Shown piece by piece: positions 31,983 to 42,653 of a DNA stretch of 64,000 nt. The stretch spans positions 194,814,322 through 194,878,321 of the forward strand of contig OY856188.1 of assembly GCA_963693315.1 (NCBI GenBank), in the 5' to 3' direction. The notes under the pieces were generated by a model. That model searched no databases and had not been told where the DNA came from. It worked only from the letters and a program-made list of their open reading frames with translations. Within the stretch, counting starts at the first letter, position 1. Each line of letters opens with the position of its first letter. The stretch comes from Diogma glabrata. Its lineage: Eukaryota; Arthropoda; Insecta; Diptera; Cylindrotomidae. The translations under genes and the position numbers were made by a program.

Positions 31983-32750
31983 TAGGGTTTCTCAAACGGG
32001 ATCCCGGGATCCCGTTTTCCCCGGGATCCCGGGGTAAATTTTCATCCCGTTTTCCCGGGATCTCATCACGGGATCCCGGGTGTCCCGCTAATTTTTATTA
32101 ACATTTTTTTGTACTTTTTTCAAAGATATTAAAAGTTTTCTCACTCGAAAATCGAGTAGTTTTTAATTCTTTTCCCTCTGTAATAATTAATTTCGTTCAA
32201 AATTAGGAAAATATTTTTTTTGACACATATGGTATCATGGTTTTTTTTGTATGGTTTTTTTGACACATATAAACACAACAAATTAAAACCAATCAAACTT
32301 AAAATATGTAGATTTTTCTGAGAAATCTGCCTAAAACATGCGCTTCATTTCTTTTAATTTATGTTTAATGGTTCTCTTGGACGGATGGTTCAATGGATGG
32401 TTAAATGGACGTTTCGTCACGAAAATTCGGACAAAATTGAGTGATGGCACCATTGACAACCTAGTTTTTTGAAAAATTGTTTAAAAATTAGTATTATGAA
32501 TTTATTTTTGTTTTGTTTTTACGTATTCTTTTTTATTTAATTCTTGAAGTTTTTCTAATTAAAAGTAATGGAAATTTAAAAATCAATAGCGCATTTTTTG
32601 TGCTGTTTTAATTTTACACATTTTTCTACCACCCAATTAGAAAAATCTAGCTTTTTAGCGTTTCCCGGGATTTCCCGGGATCCCGGGAATTTAATATTTT
32701 TTGTCCCGGCTTCCCGGGATTTGAATTTCTACGGGAAATGAGAAACCCTA
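31983..32750. mobile_element. 768-bp hAT-type MITE with a perfect 8-bp duplication
   Basis: The termini TAGGGTTTCTCA and TGAGAAACCCTA are exact inverted repeats of hAT type. ACACAAAC occurs directly outside both ends (31975-31982 and 32751-32758). Subterminal regions on both sides are crowded with TCCCGGGATCCCGGG-like palindromic words, perhaps transposase binding sites (inference). No transposase frame is present. Confidence 0.92.
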
Positions 32751-32758
32751 ACACAAAC

Positions 32759-33385
32759 GTAACATTATGTTGAATAACTTATGTTAAATAACATCAAATT
32801 AAATATTGGGGTCTATTGACTATTCAGTAAAACCATCTATCGAAAATGTCTGCTATTCTTCAGCAGCAATTTTCAATAGAAGAGTTTAACTTTTAATTTT
32901 AAGAAGTTAACTAACAAATTATTTAACTTTCCATTAAATTCAACATTTCGAAAACGAAATTTTAAAATAATAATGAATAACTTAAAACATGATATTCTTA
33001 TCACGACGTTCACTATAATCCGTTACCGTTACGAAATAAAAATTTATAGTATGTGATTTGTTATTTTATGTAATATGTTATTCTAAAATTACGTATAATT
33101 AAAGCTATAATTCTTAATTTCTAGCAAGACTGGTAAGAGAACAATTGAGCCTCATGCATCCATAGTTTTAGTGTGAAATGCTAATTTCTCCTGTTAAATT
33201 TATCAATCCACATCGTGTAAAGATGCATTTATATTTTATACTATTTTACAATCATAAAATATAATGTTCCAATGTAAAATATTAATGGGAAATTAGGAGT
33301 TAACGAAATACTATTATAAAACTCACTTTAAGTAGTGATATATGAATTAGGTTATTAATGCAAAAAGTTTGAATTTCGATTCTTA
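32759..33385. other. Spacer without recognisable gene
   Basis: AT-rich with no supported feature. Confidence 0.5.
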
Positions 33386-33640
33386 AGTAAGCATTACACG
33401 AAATATTTGCTAAATTTGCCACACAAATTATTTACGCTATTTTTGTTCTGAGTCAATATATTTGCTATGCCATTACACGAAAGCAAATATTTGCTCTGAA
33501 ATCTATTTGCGAAACAAGTAGGAAAGTCTCTTTGTTTATTGTGTAGCAAGTATGTTTGCTATGCCATTACACGAAGTAAATAATTTTTAGAAAATAATCT
33601 TGCATAGCAAATTGTAACGCAACAAAAATTATTTGTAATT
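33386..33640. repeat. Short direct repeats CATTACACGAA / TTTGCTATGC
   Basis: CATTACACGAA occurs at about 33391, 33472 and 33564, the last two each just after TTTGCTATGC; a TGCATAGCAAATT complement is near 33602. The cluster lies 300 bp before the Harbinger transposase remnant and might be its terminal region, but I cannot see the matching far end. Confidence 0.55.
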
Positions 33641-33939
33641 CCTTATGGCCATCCACTCACTATGTGTTTGTGTTTGTTTAACATAAAACTATTTGTCTCT
33701 TTAGTCCAAATTTCAAATTTAAATCTCTTTTGTATTAATTAATTTATTACACCTTTTTCTGTTCCATTGGTCCCTTTATTTTTAAAGGCAATTGAATACT
33801 TTTTTAAAAACAAATTTACTGTTTTTTTTTGGAAATAATAAAATTTAACTTTTGTGTTACAACTTTAAGTAAATCAAATTAATGTTTATTTATTAAAATT
33901 GTATAAAAAAAAGTATAAAATATAAAAACCGACACAAAC
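33641..33939. other. AT-rich leader before the Harbinger remnant
   Basis: No coding signal. Confidence 0.4.
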
Positions 33940-34335
33940 ATGCGCGAAGCTATTGCACCTGGTGGACGTCTTGCTCTTACTTTATGTTTTCTCGCTACAG
34001 GTGACAGTTTCATGTCCCTACAATATCTTTTTAGAATTCCGCAAACAACTATCTCCAAACAACTATCCCATAGTTCTGAGTTTTTGAAGATAGTTTCTTC
34101 TCAATTCTTTAATCAGCTAAAAAATTAAAAAATACTATATTTCAGTTTTCATCGACTGAGGAAAATTGATTCGAATTGATTTGAATTGAAATTTGATTGA
34201 ATTGGCTTTTGACTTCATAGGTGAAATTTTTCCGCATTGCATTGGCGCTATTGATGAAAAAGAAATCGTAATGAAAGCCACACCACAATCAGGAAGTGTT
34301 TACTTTAATTATAAAGGTCTCAACTCATTTTAGTA
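33940..34335 (+). pseudogene. PIF/Harbinger nuclease remnant
   Basis: 33940-34126 reads REAIAPGGRLALTLCFLATG and SFMSLQYLFRIPQTTISKQL, the N-terminal conserved block of HARBI1-like nucleases (…RLxxTLRFLATGxSYxSLxxxFRIxxxTIS…). After stops, about 34225-34330 reads FPHCIGAIDEKEIVMKATPQ and SGSVYFNYKGLNS, the first catalytic-Asp block (FPNCxGAIDGKH...). The Asp of GAID is retained. The rest of the nuclease is absent, so this is a short dead fragment. Confidence 0.8.
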
Positions 34336-35164
34336 TTTTGAAATTCAAATTCTACATAAATAATTCTCCTTTTCCGCATATCATAATGAACAGAACAAAA
34401 TATAAAAACACAAACAAAAAAACATATAATAAAAGAAACTGACTGTGTCGTCCACTGATGATCCAGTCTTCAGCTTCTGTTGTCACCAGGCAAAATAAAA
34501 TATACAATCGTGGAGTTTATAGTTCGCCCCATTGTAGTATTCCAAACCATGTCTTAGATATTGATTGTTGAACACCGAGCCACAATATTATCGACTTCAA
34601 TAACAAAAATCCAAAAAATATATTTAAATAAAAAACTTTTTGTTTCTGTGTGTGTTAAATTGATGTGTTAACAGTTTATTTTTTTTTTTAATTTGAACAT
34701 ATTTGAACTATATTTTAAATTTGCCGATGATTTAATTTTGTTAATTAACGTAATTAACTATAATTCTACACTCAATAAATCTCAACTAATGGCCTCATTC
34801 AATATTCCGAACCAAAAAAACTCAATCTCGACTAACTTAATCCCCGCTGACTAATTCAGGAATTCAAAATGAACTCTCCAATGGTCAACGCAATTGCCCA
34901 CCACCAACTAAATGTCCAGCTCAACTGCTAACCACCACCTTTCCAATACAATCCACATAACCCCACTGTACAAATAACCCAATTCTCCAACTGACTTTAA
35001 AAAAAAAACAAATTAAAATTCCATGGCACGAGCCAAAAAAAAAATTGTCAGCATAAATTTTTTTGTACCAAATTTCGTATTCTAATTCTTAATTTCTATT
35101 TCATAACTTTTTTCATTTAATTATTTTTAGTTTCCATAATTAAGCAAAAAATAGTTTGACTATT
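34336..35164. other. Spacer before the LINE
   Basis: No gene is supported. AT-rich with C-rich patches near 34800-34980. Confidence 0.45.
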
Positions 35165-35166
35165 GA

Positions 35167-37564
35167 CTACTAGATCTCTATCTTACCACAATGCCAGATA
35201 TTACGAGTGTCGATGTTGCGAAAGGTAGCATTGGAAATTCTGATCATTATTTAATCTCATCAGTTATCAAAACTGATTTACTTAAAACTACAGCTCCCAA
35301 ACCCCGTAAAATATTTCACTACTCAAAAATGGATAAGAGTGGTCTTCAAAATTTTTTCCATGGTTTCCCTTTCGACCGTCATTGTTTTTACACTGACAAT
35401 GTAAATGTTTCTGCTCAAAACTTTACAGAAACCATCCAATTTGCTATCAATAAATTTGTCCCTTTCTCCAAAGTAAAACCCAAACAAAAATACTTGTATT
35501 CGAAAGCTGCCAAAACGGCACTTAGAATCAAACGTAGATCATTTAATATTTGGATTCATAACAAAACTCCCACTAATCGATCCCAATATCTAAAGGCCAA
35601 CAAAATATCTAATCAGATTATCTCAAACGAAAAGTCCGAAATTGACAGAGCGAAAGCCTCAAAACTTACGTCAATGTCTGTTTCTGACAAGAGTTTCTAC
35701 AGTGCCATTAATTCTTTAAATTCTGGTACAAAATTTTCTATTCCCCCTATTATTGATGGTGATTTAATCGTCAATGATCCCGCAAGAAAAGCTAACTTGT
35801 TCGCTGAACGCTTTGCTCTGAACTCCACTGTTTTGGAAACTCCTAAAGAAATACCCCAAATCCAGTCTTCAGGAGTTAATATGAATGAACTTCACTTCAA
35901 ACCCAAAATAGTCGCTAAACTTTTAAAGGGGTTAAACATCAACAAAGCATCAGGAATGGACAATATTCCACCCATTATTTTAAAAACCTTTTCCAAAGAA
36001 CTTGCACCAACTTTAACTAAAATATTCTACCAATCCTACAAATCTGGTATATTTCCCTCGTGCTGGAAGTTGGCAAATGTCCAGCCCGTCCCCAAAAAGG
36101 GACCAAAATCCGATATCTCAAATTATAGGCCAATAGCTTTACTGTCGGTCCTATCCAAAGTATATGAGCATTATATTAATACACATATTTCAAAATTTCT
36201 GGAAGAAAATCATTTAATATCCGACAGCCAATACGGTTTTCGAAACAAAAGATCAACTACCGATCTATTAAACTATGTAGCGCATTGTTGGAACAGCATA
36301 CTTGATAAAGGTGGTGAAACATACGTTATCGCTTTAGACATCTCCAAGGCATTCGATCGAGTCTGGCATGCCAACTTAATCAACAAGCTCGTTGCGTACG
36401 GTTTTCATCCCAATGTTGTGAAGCTGATTCAAAATTTTCTATCCGACCGATACATTTCGGTAACCTTAGACGGATATTCTTCTGAGTCTAAACTAATTAA
36501 CGCTGGTGTACCCCAAGGCTCAGTATTGTCCCCAACCCTATTTTTGATTTATATCAACGAATTGTTGAAAATCACCAGCAACCCAATAAATAGTTTTGCA
36601 GATGATAGTACTCTGCACAAGTCGTTCGAGCCCCTTCCTTCAAAAGGTAAAATGCACGAACGAATTAATCCTGCCCGGAGAGACGCTGCCATAAACGTGA
36701 ACGAAGACCTGAATAAAGTCGCCGACTGGGGTGACCAAAACCTTGTCAATTTCAACTCCACCAAAACACAGCTGTTGATTGTTTCCAGATTAAAGACCGA
36801 GTTCCCCAAAGATATTTTATTTAGTATGTGTGATGAACCAATAGGTGAATGTAAAAACATTCGTTTATTGGGTGTCACAGTTTCAAATGACCTACTCTGG
36901 AACGATCATGTAATGGCGATGGCAAAAAGCGCGTCTAAAAAACTCGGTCTCCTAAATAGATGCAAAAAATTTTTCACTCCATACCAATTGCTCCATGTTT
37001 ATAAGTCCTATATTCGTCCCTGTATGGAGTACTGCTGTCAAGTTTGGGGTGCTGCCTCTGTTTCCATCTTGGCCCTCTTGGACTCTGTTCAAAAGCGAGC
37101 TATACGAATTGTAGGTGATCGAACTTTGACATCAAAACTTGATTCCCTACAACATCGTCGCACTGTTGCTGACCTCGTTGTTTTTCACAAATATCGTCAT
37201 CAGCAGTGCGCAGATGAAATCAGCGACATCATGCCTCAAACTTATTCTTACCCCCGTTCCACTCGGCAATCGGCTGCCGCAACCAGTGAAACGGTAAAGA
37301 TCCCGCGCTGTCATACTGGCAGATCGCAGAGAGACTTCTTTGTCCGAACTGCGTACAAATGGAATAGTTTGCCGGAACACTTAGTCTCAGGTGGCTTCAA
37401 CCCACAGATGTTTAAAAAAAGCGTTAATCTACACCTCAGAACGCCAGTTGTTGTGGGACCCAGGTCTAGACCTAGGTCTTAAAAGGTATTTATGTGTTGT
37501 TGTGACACATATTCTAAACCCTATTTCACAACACATTTTATTAAAAAAAAAAAAAAAAAAAAAA
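35167..37564 (+). mobile_element. 5'-truncated LINE with poly-A tail
   Basis: The coding homology starts at 35167 (LLDLYLTTMPDI, the end of an endonuclease domain), directly after an in-frame TGA. It runs to a stop at 37482, a 60-bp 3' UTR and an uninterrupted A run at about 37543-37564. Loss of the 5' end with an intact 3' end is the usual product of incomplete reverse transcription. Related tails are at 9080-10910 and 38199-39580. Confidence 0.88.
35191..37482 (+). CDS. LINE pol, open frame: endonuclease end, linker, reverse transcriptase
   Basis: A 763-codon open frame. Residues 1-25 hold the end of the AP endonuclease (SDHYLIS, with the catalytic His of SDH). A linker follows to about 230, then the RT: SGMDNIPPIILKTF, SNYRPIALLSVLSKVYE, YGFRNKRSTTDLL, ALDISKAFDRVWH, GVPQGSVLSPTLFLIYINEL and the catalytic FADD at 469-472. 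The C-terminal third has RLLGVTVSNDLLWNDHV and YKSYIRPCMEYCCQVWG, as in Jockey/CR1-type LINEs. ORF1 and most of the endonuclease are missing, so it cannot move by itself. The Met is only the first ATG in the truncated frame. The lack of stops points to a fairly recent insertion. Confidence 0.88.
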   Translation: MPDITSVDVAKGSIGNSDHYLISSVIKTDLLKTTAPKPRKIFHYSKMDKSGLQNFFHGFPFDRHCFYTDNVNVSAQNFTETIQFAINKFVPFSKVKPKQKYLYSKAAKTALRIKRRSFNIWIHNKTPTNRSQYLKANKISNQIISNEKSEIDRAKASKLTSMSVSDKSFYSAINSLNSGTKFSIPPIIDGDLIVNDPARKANLFAERFALNSTVLETPKEIPQIQSSGVNMNELHFKPKIVAKLLKGLNINKASGMDNIPPIILKTFSKELAPTLTKIFYQSYKSGIFPSCWKLANVQPVPKKGPKSDISNYRPIALLSVLSKVYEHYINTHISKFLEENHLISDSQYGFRNKRSTTDLLNYVAHCWNSILDKGGETYVIALDISKAFDRVWHANLINKLVAYGFHPNVVKLIQNFLSDRYISVTLDGYSSESKLINAGVPQGSVLSPTLFLIYINELLKITSNPINSFADDSTLHKSFEPLPSKGKMHERINPARRDAAINVNEDLNKVADWGDQNLVNFNSTKTQLLIVSRLKTEFPKDILFSMCDEPIGECKNIRLLGVTVSNDLLWNDHVMAMAKSASKKLGLLNRCKKFFTPYQLLHVYKSYIRPCMEYCCQVWGAASVSILALLDSVQKRAIRIVGDRTLTSKLDSLQHRRTVADLVVFHKYRHQQCADEISDIMPQTYSYPRSTRQSAAATSETVKIPRCHTGRSQRDFFVRTAYKWNSLPEHLVSGGFNPQMFKKSVNLHLRTPVVVGPRSRPRS

Positions 37565-38198
37565 TAGAAAAAAGCAAAGAACGTAAGAGGGCTTCCCGGA
37601 AGTTTCATATTTAAGAAATATTTTAAATAATTGTGTTCTTACACACAAGTGGGTTGAGAAATTTATTGAATTCGAAGATCTCTATAGTATATTACTATAG
37701 GTAAAGAGGACGGAAAATTGAAGCACAACTGACATGGAATATCTTACTCATTACAACGTTTAGTTGATTGTGGTGTTCTCTGTTAAGCACCGATCAATCG
37801 GCGAATATATTACTTCTTAATCGGCGTTTATCTTGGGACAAGAAAGACATATTAGATATGACGAAAAATACGGTGAAAACATGGTGGTAGAAGTTTGCTC
37901 ATATTCTGTGTGGCCAACAAAAGTCATGGCCAATTGCCATTTTACTGCTTTATTTGAGTCCTGGCCGGATTTTGTTTTTTGATATTTGGCAAAATAACTT
38001 CGGTATTGGATGCGTATGTACGAACATTTTGTCATGAGCTCATTGCCGGTGAACTTACTTTCAACTTCAACCTTCGACATTTTTATAGTTCTCATTTTTG
38101 GTATTCCACAACTTCGATGCACATTTACTTTGCTAAATATTACCACAAAAATTGTTGTCCACTCACAAATTTCACTTCATTATTATTAACTGAAAAAA
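37565..38198. other. Spacer between the two LINE copies
   Basis: Overlapping open frames of 78 and 109 codons (plus 37979-38215; minus 37817-38146) have no motif I recognise. I do not annotate them. Confidence 0.45.
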
Positions 38199-39580
38199 AT
38201 AAGTTTGCGGCATGATTTTGCTGATTTCATCTGAGCACTGTTGATGACGGTATTTGTAAAAAACAACAAGATCAGCAACAGTGCGACGATGTTTTAGGGA
38301 ATTGATGTCTAATCTAGATCACCCACAATTCGTATAGCTCGCTTTTGAACAGTCCAAGATGGAAACAGAAGCAGCACCCCAAACTTGACAACAGTACTCC
38401 ATACAGGGACGAATATAGGACTTATAAACATGGAGCAATTGGTATGGAGTGAAAATATGTTTGCATCTGTTGAGGAGACCGAGTTTTCTAGACGCGCTTT
38501 TTGCCATCGCCATTACATGATCGTTTCAGAGTATATCATTTGAAACTGTGGTACCCAATAAACGAATGTTTTTACATTCACCCATTGGCTCATCACACAT
38601 ACTGAATAAAATATCTTTGGGGAAATCGGTCTTTGATCTAGAAACAATCAACAGCTTTGTTTGGTTTTGATCACCCCAACCGGCGACTTTTTTTAGGTCT
38701 TTATTCACGTTTATGGCAACGTCTCTCCGGGCGGGATTAATTCGTTCGTGCAATTTACCTTTTGAAGGAAGGGGCTCAAACTACTTGTGCAGAGCACTAT
38801 CAATTGCAAAACTATTTATTGGGTTGTTGGGTGTTGTGATTTTCATCAATTCGTTGATATAAATCAAAAATAGGGTAGTATTGTCTCCATACTGAGCCTT
38901 AAGGTACACCAGCGTTAATTAGTTAAGACGCAGACGAAAATCCGTCTAAGGAGACCGAAATGTATCGATTGTATAGAAAATTTTGAATCAGCTTCACAAC
39001 ATTGGGATATGAAAACCATACGCAACGAGCTTGTTGATTAAGTTGGCAAGCCAGACTCGATCGAATGCCTTGGAGATGTCTAAAGCGATAACGTATGTTT
39101 CACCACCTTTATCAAGTATGCTGTTCCAACAATGCGCTACATGGTTTAATAGATCGGTAGTTGATCTTTTGTTTCGAAAACCGTATTGGCTGTCGGCTAT
39201 TAAATGATTTACTTCCAGAAATTTTGAAATGTGTGTATTAATATAATTTTCGTAGACTTTGGATAGGACCGATAGTAAAGCTATTGGTCTATAATTTGAG
39301 ATATCGGAATTTGGTCCCTTTTTGGACGAGCTGAACATTTGCCAACTTCCCGATTTGCACGAGGATCAGTACGACCTTAGTCAAAGTTGGTGCAAGCTCT
39401 TTAGAAAGGGTTTTTAGAATAATGGTGGAATGTTGTCCATTTCTGAGGCTTTGTTGATGTTTAACCTCTTTAAAAGTTTAGCGTCTATTTGGGTTTGAAG
39501 TGGAGTTCATTCATATTAACTCCTGAAGACTGGATTTGTTGTATTTCTTTAGGACTTTCCAAAATAGTGGAGTTCAGGGT
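38199..39580 (-). pseudogene. Second copy of the same LINE family, decayed, opposite strand
   Basis: The minus strand parallels 35825-37235 of the open LINE, from the linker through the RT (SNYRPIALLSVLSKVYE, YGFRNKRSTTDLL, ALDISKAFDRVW) to GLLNRCK, YIRPCMEYCCQVWG and the start of the tail. It has several frameshifts. The FADD block is damaged to the point that the usual residues are not in one frame. The 3' end breaks off at 38199, before the tail, so there is no poly-A. The two copies lie tail to tail, about 640 bp apart. Confidence 0.85.
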
Positions 39581-39687
39581 TTTTGATGAGTCAAGGGTAA
39601 TCTTGTAGGAGCGGTTTATAGACAAAAAAACTTTAAGAAAGTGGATGAAATTAAAATGTCTACTTACTCACCATGCCATGATACCTC

Positions 39688-39921
<234 letters not shown>

Positions 39922-40121
39922 NNNNNNNNNNNNNNNNNNNNNNNNNNNNNNNNNNNNNNNNNNNNNNNNNNNNNNNNNNNNNNNNNNNNNNNNNNNNNNN
40001 NNNNNNNNNNNNNNNNNNNNNNNNNNNNNNNNNNNNNNNNNNNNNNNNNNNNNNNNNNNNNNNNNNNNNNNNNNNNNNNNNNNNNNNNNNNNNNNNNNNN
40101 NNNNNNNNNNNNNNNNNNNNN
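39922..40121. other. Assembly gap (200 N)
   Basis: Exactly 200 undetermined bases after the CT microsatellite. The true distance and content are unknown. Confidence 0.99.
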
Positions 40122-40733
40122 ACATACATATTCCGGTTTCGTAAATTATACGTTTTGATTTTATGATGTTCAAAAATTGGTTTTGCAATTGAAATTCCTG
40201 ATTTACTTGCATTTTTTTTTTTTATATATTCATTTTAGAATCATGATCCAAAATTGGTTGTAGGTGATTTCACTTGTGCATTTTACTGTCGAAACCCAAT
40301 CTCTCTCGCTCTCTCATACTTAGTAGAAAGTATTAAAGAAATTAATAAGGAACAACTTATTTTTTTTTGGTTGTTGTCTTGAATATAGAATATTACATAG
40401 TGTTATTTTTGAACTTTACAGAAAAAGATAATAAGTTTTTTTATTATACATACATTCTTGTATAATTAAACATATATTCATATATAATTATACTGTTTTT
40501 CTCATTATTTTCTAAATACATCAGCAAAACTGTAGAAACAAAAGAGAAATAATTCTGCAAAATATTTGATTTTTTTTAATATCTATATACATAAATCTAT
40601 ATACATATTATCTATATACATAATTATATATACTTTTAACATTAATTAGCGTCAAACTGCCTTATATACTTTGTGTTTGTAATAAATTAGGTCCGAAAAG
40701 TCGGTAAATTGAATTATTTGAATTTTATTTATT
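40122..40733. other. Upstream region of the gypsy-type element
   Basis: AT-rich with several TATATACAT words (40590-40640). It does not show the sequence that follows pol at 45.9-46.5 kb, so no 5' LTR is evident; it may lie in the gap or be lost. I cannot place a primer-binding site with confidence. Confidence 0.4.
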
Positions 40734-42653
40734 TTGCGTTTAATCATGGATTATTTGACACTGGAACCAGACGAATTGATGGTTGAGTGCCAGGTTAGAG
40801 GTTTGAAAGGTTCTGCCAAGAGCCAATTTGAAAACCTACTAACTTTATTAAGAGAAGAGGCTGAACATTCAAAACAGCCACCGGTAAGAGCTCATACGTC
40901 AGCACTCAAACAGCCAAAAAGAGAGATGGAACTCTGCTCAACGAAACTCAAAGAATTGCAACAATTGTTATACGACACCGTGGCACTTGAACATGCTGAT
41001 GAAACCGAGCAGTTCAATGTTATCTTTTCTCGTTTACTACACATACAGGGACGACTACACAGGATTAGTACCTCAAAATCTGTGCAAAGGATCTGTAATA
41101 GTTTGATGTCTGCATGTGATGAGCTAATTAAAGTTCTAAGTAAACACCGCGCCACTGAATTAGACAAAAATGAAACCATTCAATCTCTTGGTCGTATTCA
41201 GGTAGAAGAATTTAAAAACATAGCGGAAATGCTAGAAAATATAGCTCTCGAAAACAATCTTTCTTCTACCCCTACCAATATTGCTAGTTCGATAATCCAG
41301 ACCTTGGCGGGAAACAGGACTCCAGGAAGTCAAGGTGAAACAAACCCATCTGCAAATGCACCAGGTCCTTCCATAAATACAGCACCAAATCCCTCTACAC
41401 CAGATGCGCGTAACGTATCTGAAGTCAATATCACGGCCAATATGGAACAGTTATCTGCAATGATTGAAGATGTTAACAGACAATTCAATCGGATGAGCAC
41501 CAATGCCCATGTCCCTGATAGTAATATTTATAGTAACCCAATCGCACCCGTACAGACATTACCATACCATGGCGATTCTAATCAGGGAGTCAGAGTTAAT
41601 AGTAACTGGTTACCATCTGCTTTACCAACTGCTCACAATTCCAACTATTCAGAGTCATCCAGGAAGGTTACGGCAGTGATGAGCAAATGGAATGTTACTT
41701 TCAATGGTTCCATTTCAGGTATTCCTGTGGAAAGATTCTTATTTAGAGTGGAACATCTTGCTAAGACTCACGGTATTAGTGGAGAAGAGTTAGTAAATGA
41801 CTTCAACATTCTACTACAGGGTGTAGCTGCGGAATGGTACTGGGTATACGTTGAAAGTTCCGTGATTTTAACTTGGTTAACTCTTAAGGAAGCATTTTTA
41901 AATCGTTTTCGTAGTAGAAAGTCTGACTACGACATTTTAAACTCACTAGAGCAACGCAAACAGAAATCAAAAGAAAGTTTCCTCGAATTCTATAGCGACA
42001 TATTAGCTAATTCGCTAGACTTAAATACCCCACTGGCTGAAATTACCCTTTTACATATACTTAGGAGAAACATGAATCCTGAGCTACAACTTGCATTAGC
42101 CGGACATGACATTTTCTCACTAGACTTGTTTGTCAAAAGAGTTGTATCCATTGAAGATACTTGGAAATTATTAGGTTACGTTCCTATGAGCAATTTAAAC
42201 CATCGCAGATCAATCAACTCAATATCAACAGATCTAACTAATTTACCAGGTTGTTCTACAAATATTTTACCATCTCCGTTAAACGCTAAAAATATGGGTT
42301 TTTATCATCCACCTACAACATTGGTATCAAGTAATGAGCCACAGGTAGATGCAATGAGATGCAATAATAGTAACCAAAACGTTAAGTGTTGGAACTGTTT
42401 AAAAATTGGTCATAATTTCAAAGACTGTGTCTTGCCCTTGCAGCACAAGTTTTGTTTCGGATGTGGAATGGACTCAGTTTTAAAGCCACATTGTCCTAAA
42501 TGCAATGCGAATATGGGAAACTGGAGGACGGAAATGAGGCAATATGGGGGGAATCATTTCCGTTACCCAGATGCAACCGCTCCAAAATTGTCGACAGACG
42601 AAGCGGCCAGCAATACAGACCCCGATTTGTGGAGAAAACGACCGTTCAAGTAG
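40734..42653 (+). CDS. gag: gag-like polyprotein of the gypsy-type element
   Basis: 639 codons. The N-terminal half is Glu/Lys-rich and helical-looking. Residues about 200-310 are Pro/Ser/Asn-rich linker. About 315-480 is the retrotransposon capsid region (VERFLFRVEHLAKTHG, WYWVYVE, FLNRFRSRKSDYDI). Near 551-564 is a CCHC knuckle, CWNCLKIGHNFKDC (C-x2-C-x4-H-x4-C), and near 573-590 a second cysteine set, CFGCG ... PHCPKC. The protein should package element RNA. It ends 154 bases into the pol frame; pol lies in the -1 frame and is reached through the slippery site at 42515. I chose the first ATG of the frame (MDYLTLEP would be an alternative start two codons on). No stops or shifts. Confidence 0.85.
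   Translation: MRLIMDYLTLEPDELMVECQVRGLKGSAKSQFENLLTLLREEAEHSKQPPVRAHTSALKQPKREMELCSTKLKELQQLLYDTVALEHADETEQFNVIFSRLLHIQGRLHRISTSKSVQRICNSLMSACDELIKVLSKHRATELDKNETIQSLGRIQVEEFKNIAEMLENIALENNLSSTPTNIASSIIQTLAGNRTPGSQGETNPSANAPGPSINTAPNPSTPDARNVSEVNITANMEQLSAMIEDVNRQFNRMSTNAHVPDSNIYSNPIAPVQTLPYHGDSNQGVRVNSNWLPSALPTAHNSNYSESSRKVTAVMSKWNVTFNGSISGIPVERFLFRVEHLAKTHGISGEELVNDFNILLQGVAAEWYWVYVESSVILTWLTLKEAFLNRFRSRKSDYDILNSLEQRKQKSKESFLEFYSDILANSLDLNTPLAEITLLHILRRNMNPELQLALAGHDIFSLDLFVKRVVSIEDTWKLLGYVPMSNLNHRRSINSISTDLTNLPGCSTNILPSPLNAKNMGFYHPPTTLVSSNEPQVDAMRCNNSNQNVKCWNCLKIGHNFKDCVLPLQHKFCFGCGMDSVLKPHCPKCNANMGNWRTEMRQYGGNHFRYPDATAPKLSTDEAASNTDPDLWRKRPFK

Noticed and set aside
33386..33640. CRISPR-like spacing of CATTACACGAA repeats
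   Set aside because: Only three short irregular repeats in a eukaryotic genome; more likely the end of a Harbinger-type element.
36549..36878. 109-codon minus-strand frame inside the LINE pol
   Set aside because: It is the antisense shadow of the RT frame.
37817..38215. Overlapping 78- and 109-codon frames between the LINE copies
   Set aside because: On opposite strands over the same DNA, no motif on either; probably chance.
40238..40264. Possible 25-nt microexon (pyrimidine tract, AG, then GT after GTTGTAG)
   Set aside because: Too short to support from sequence alone; splice-like signals of this quality are frequent in T-rich DNA.
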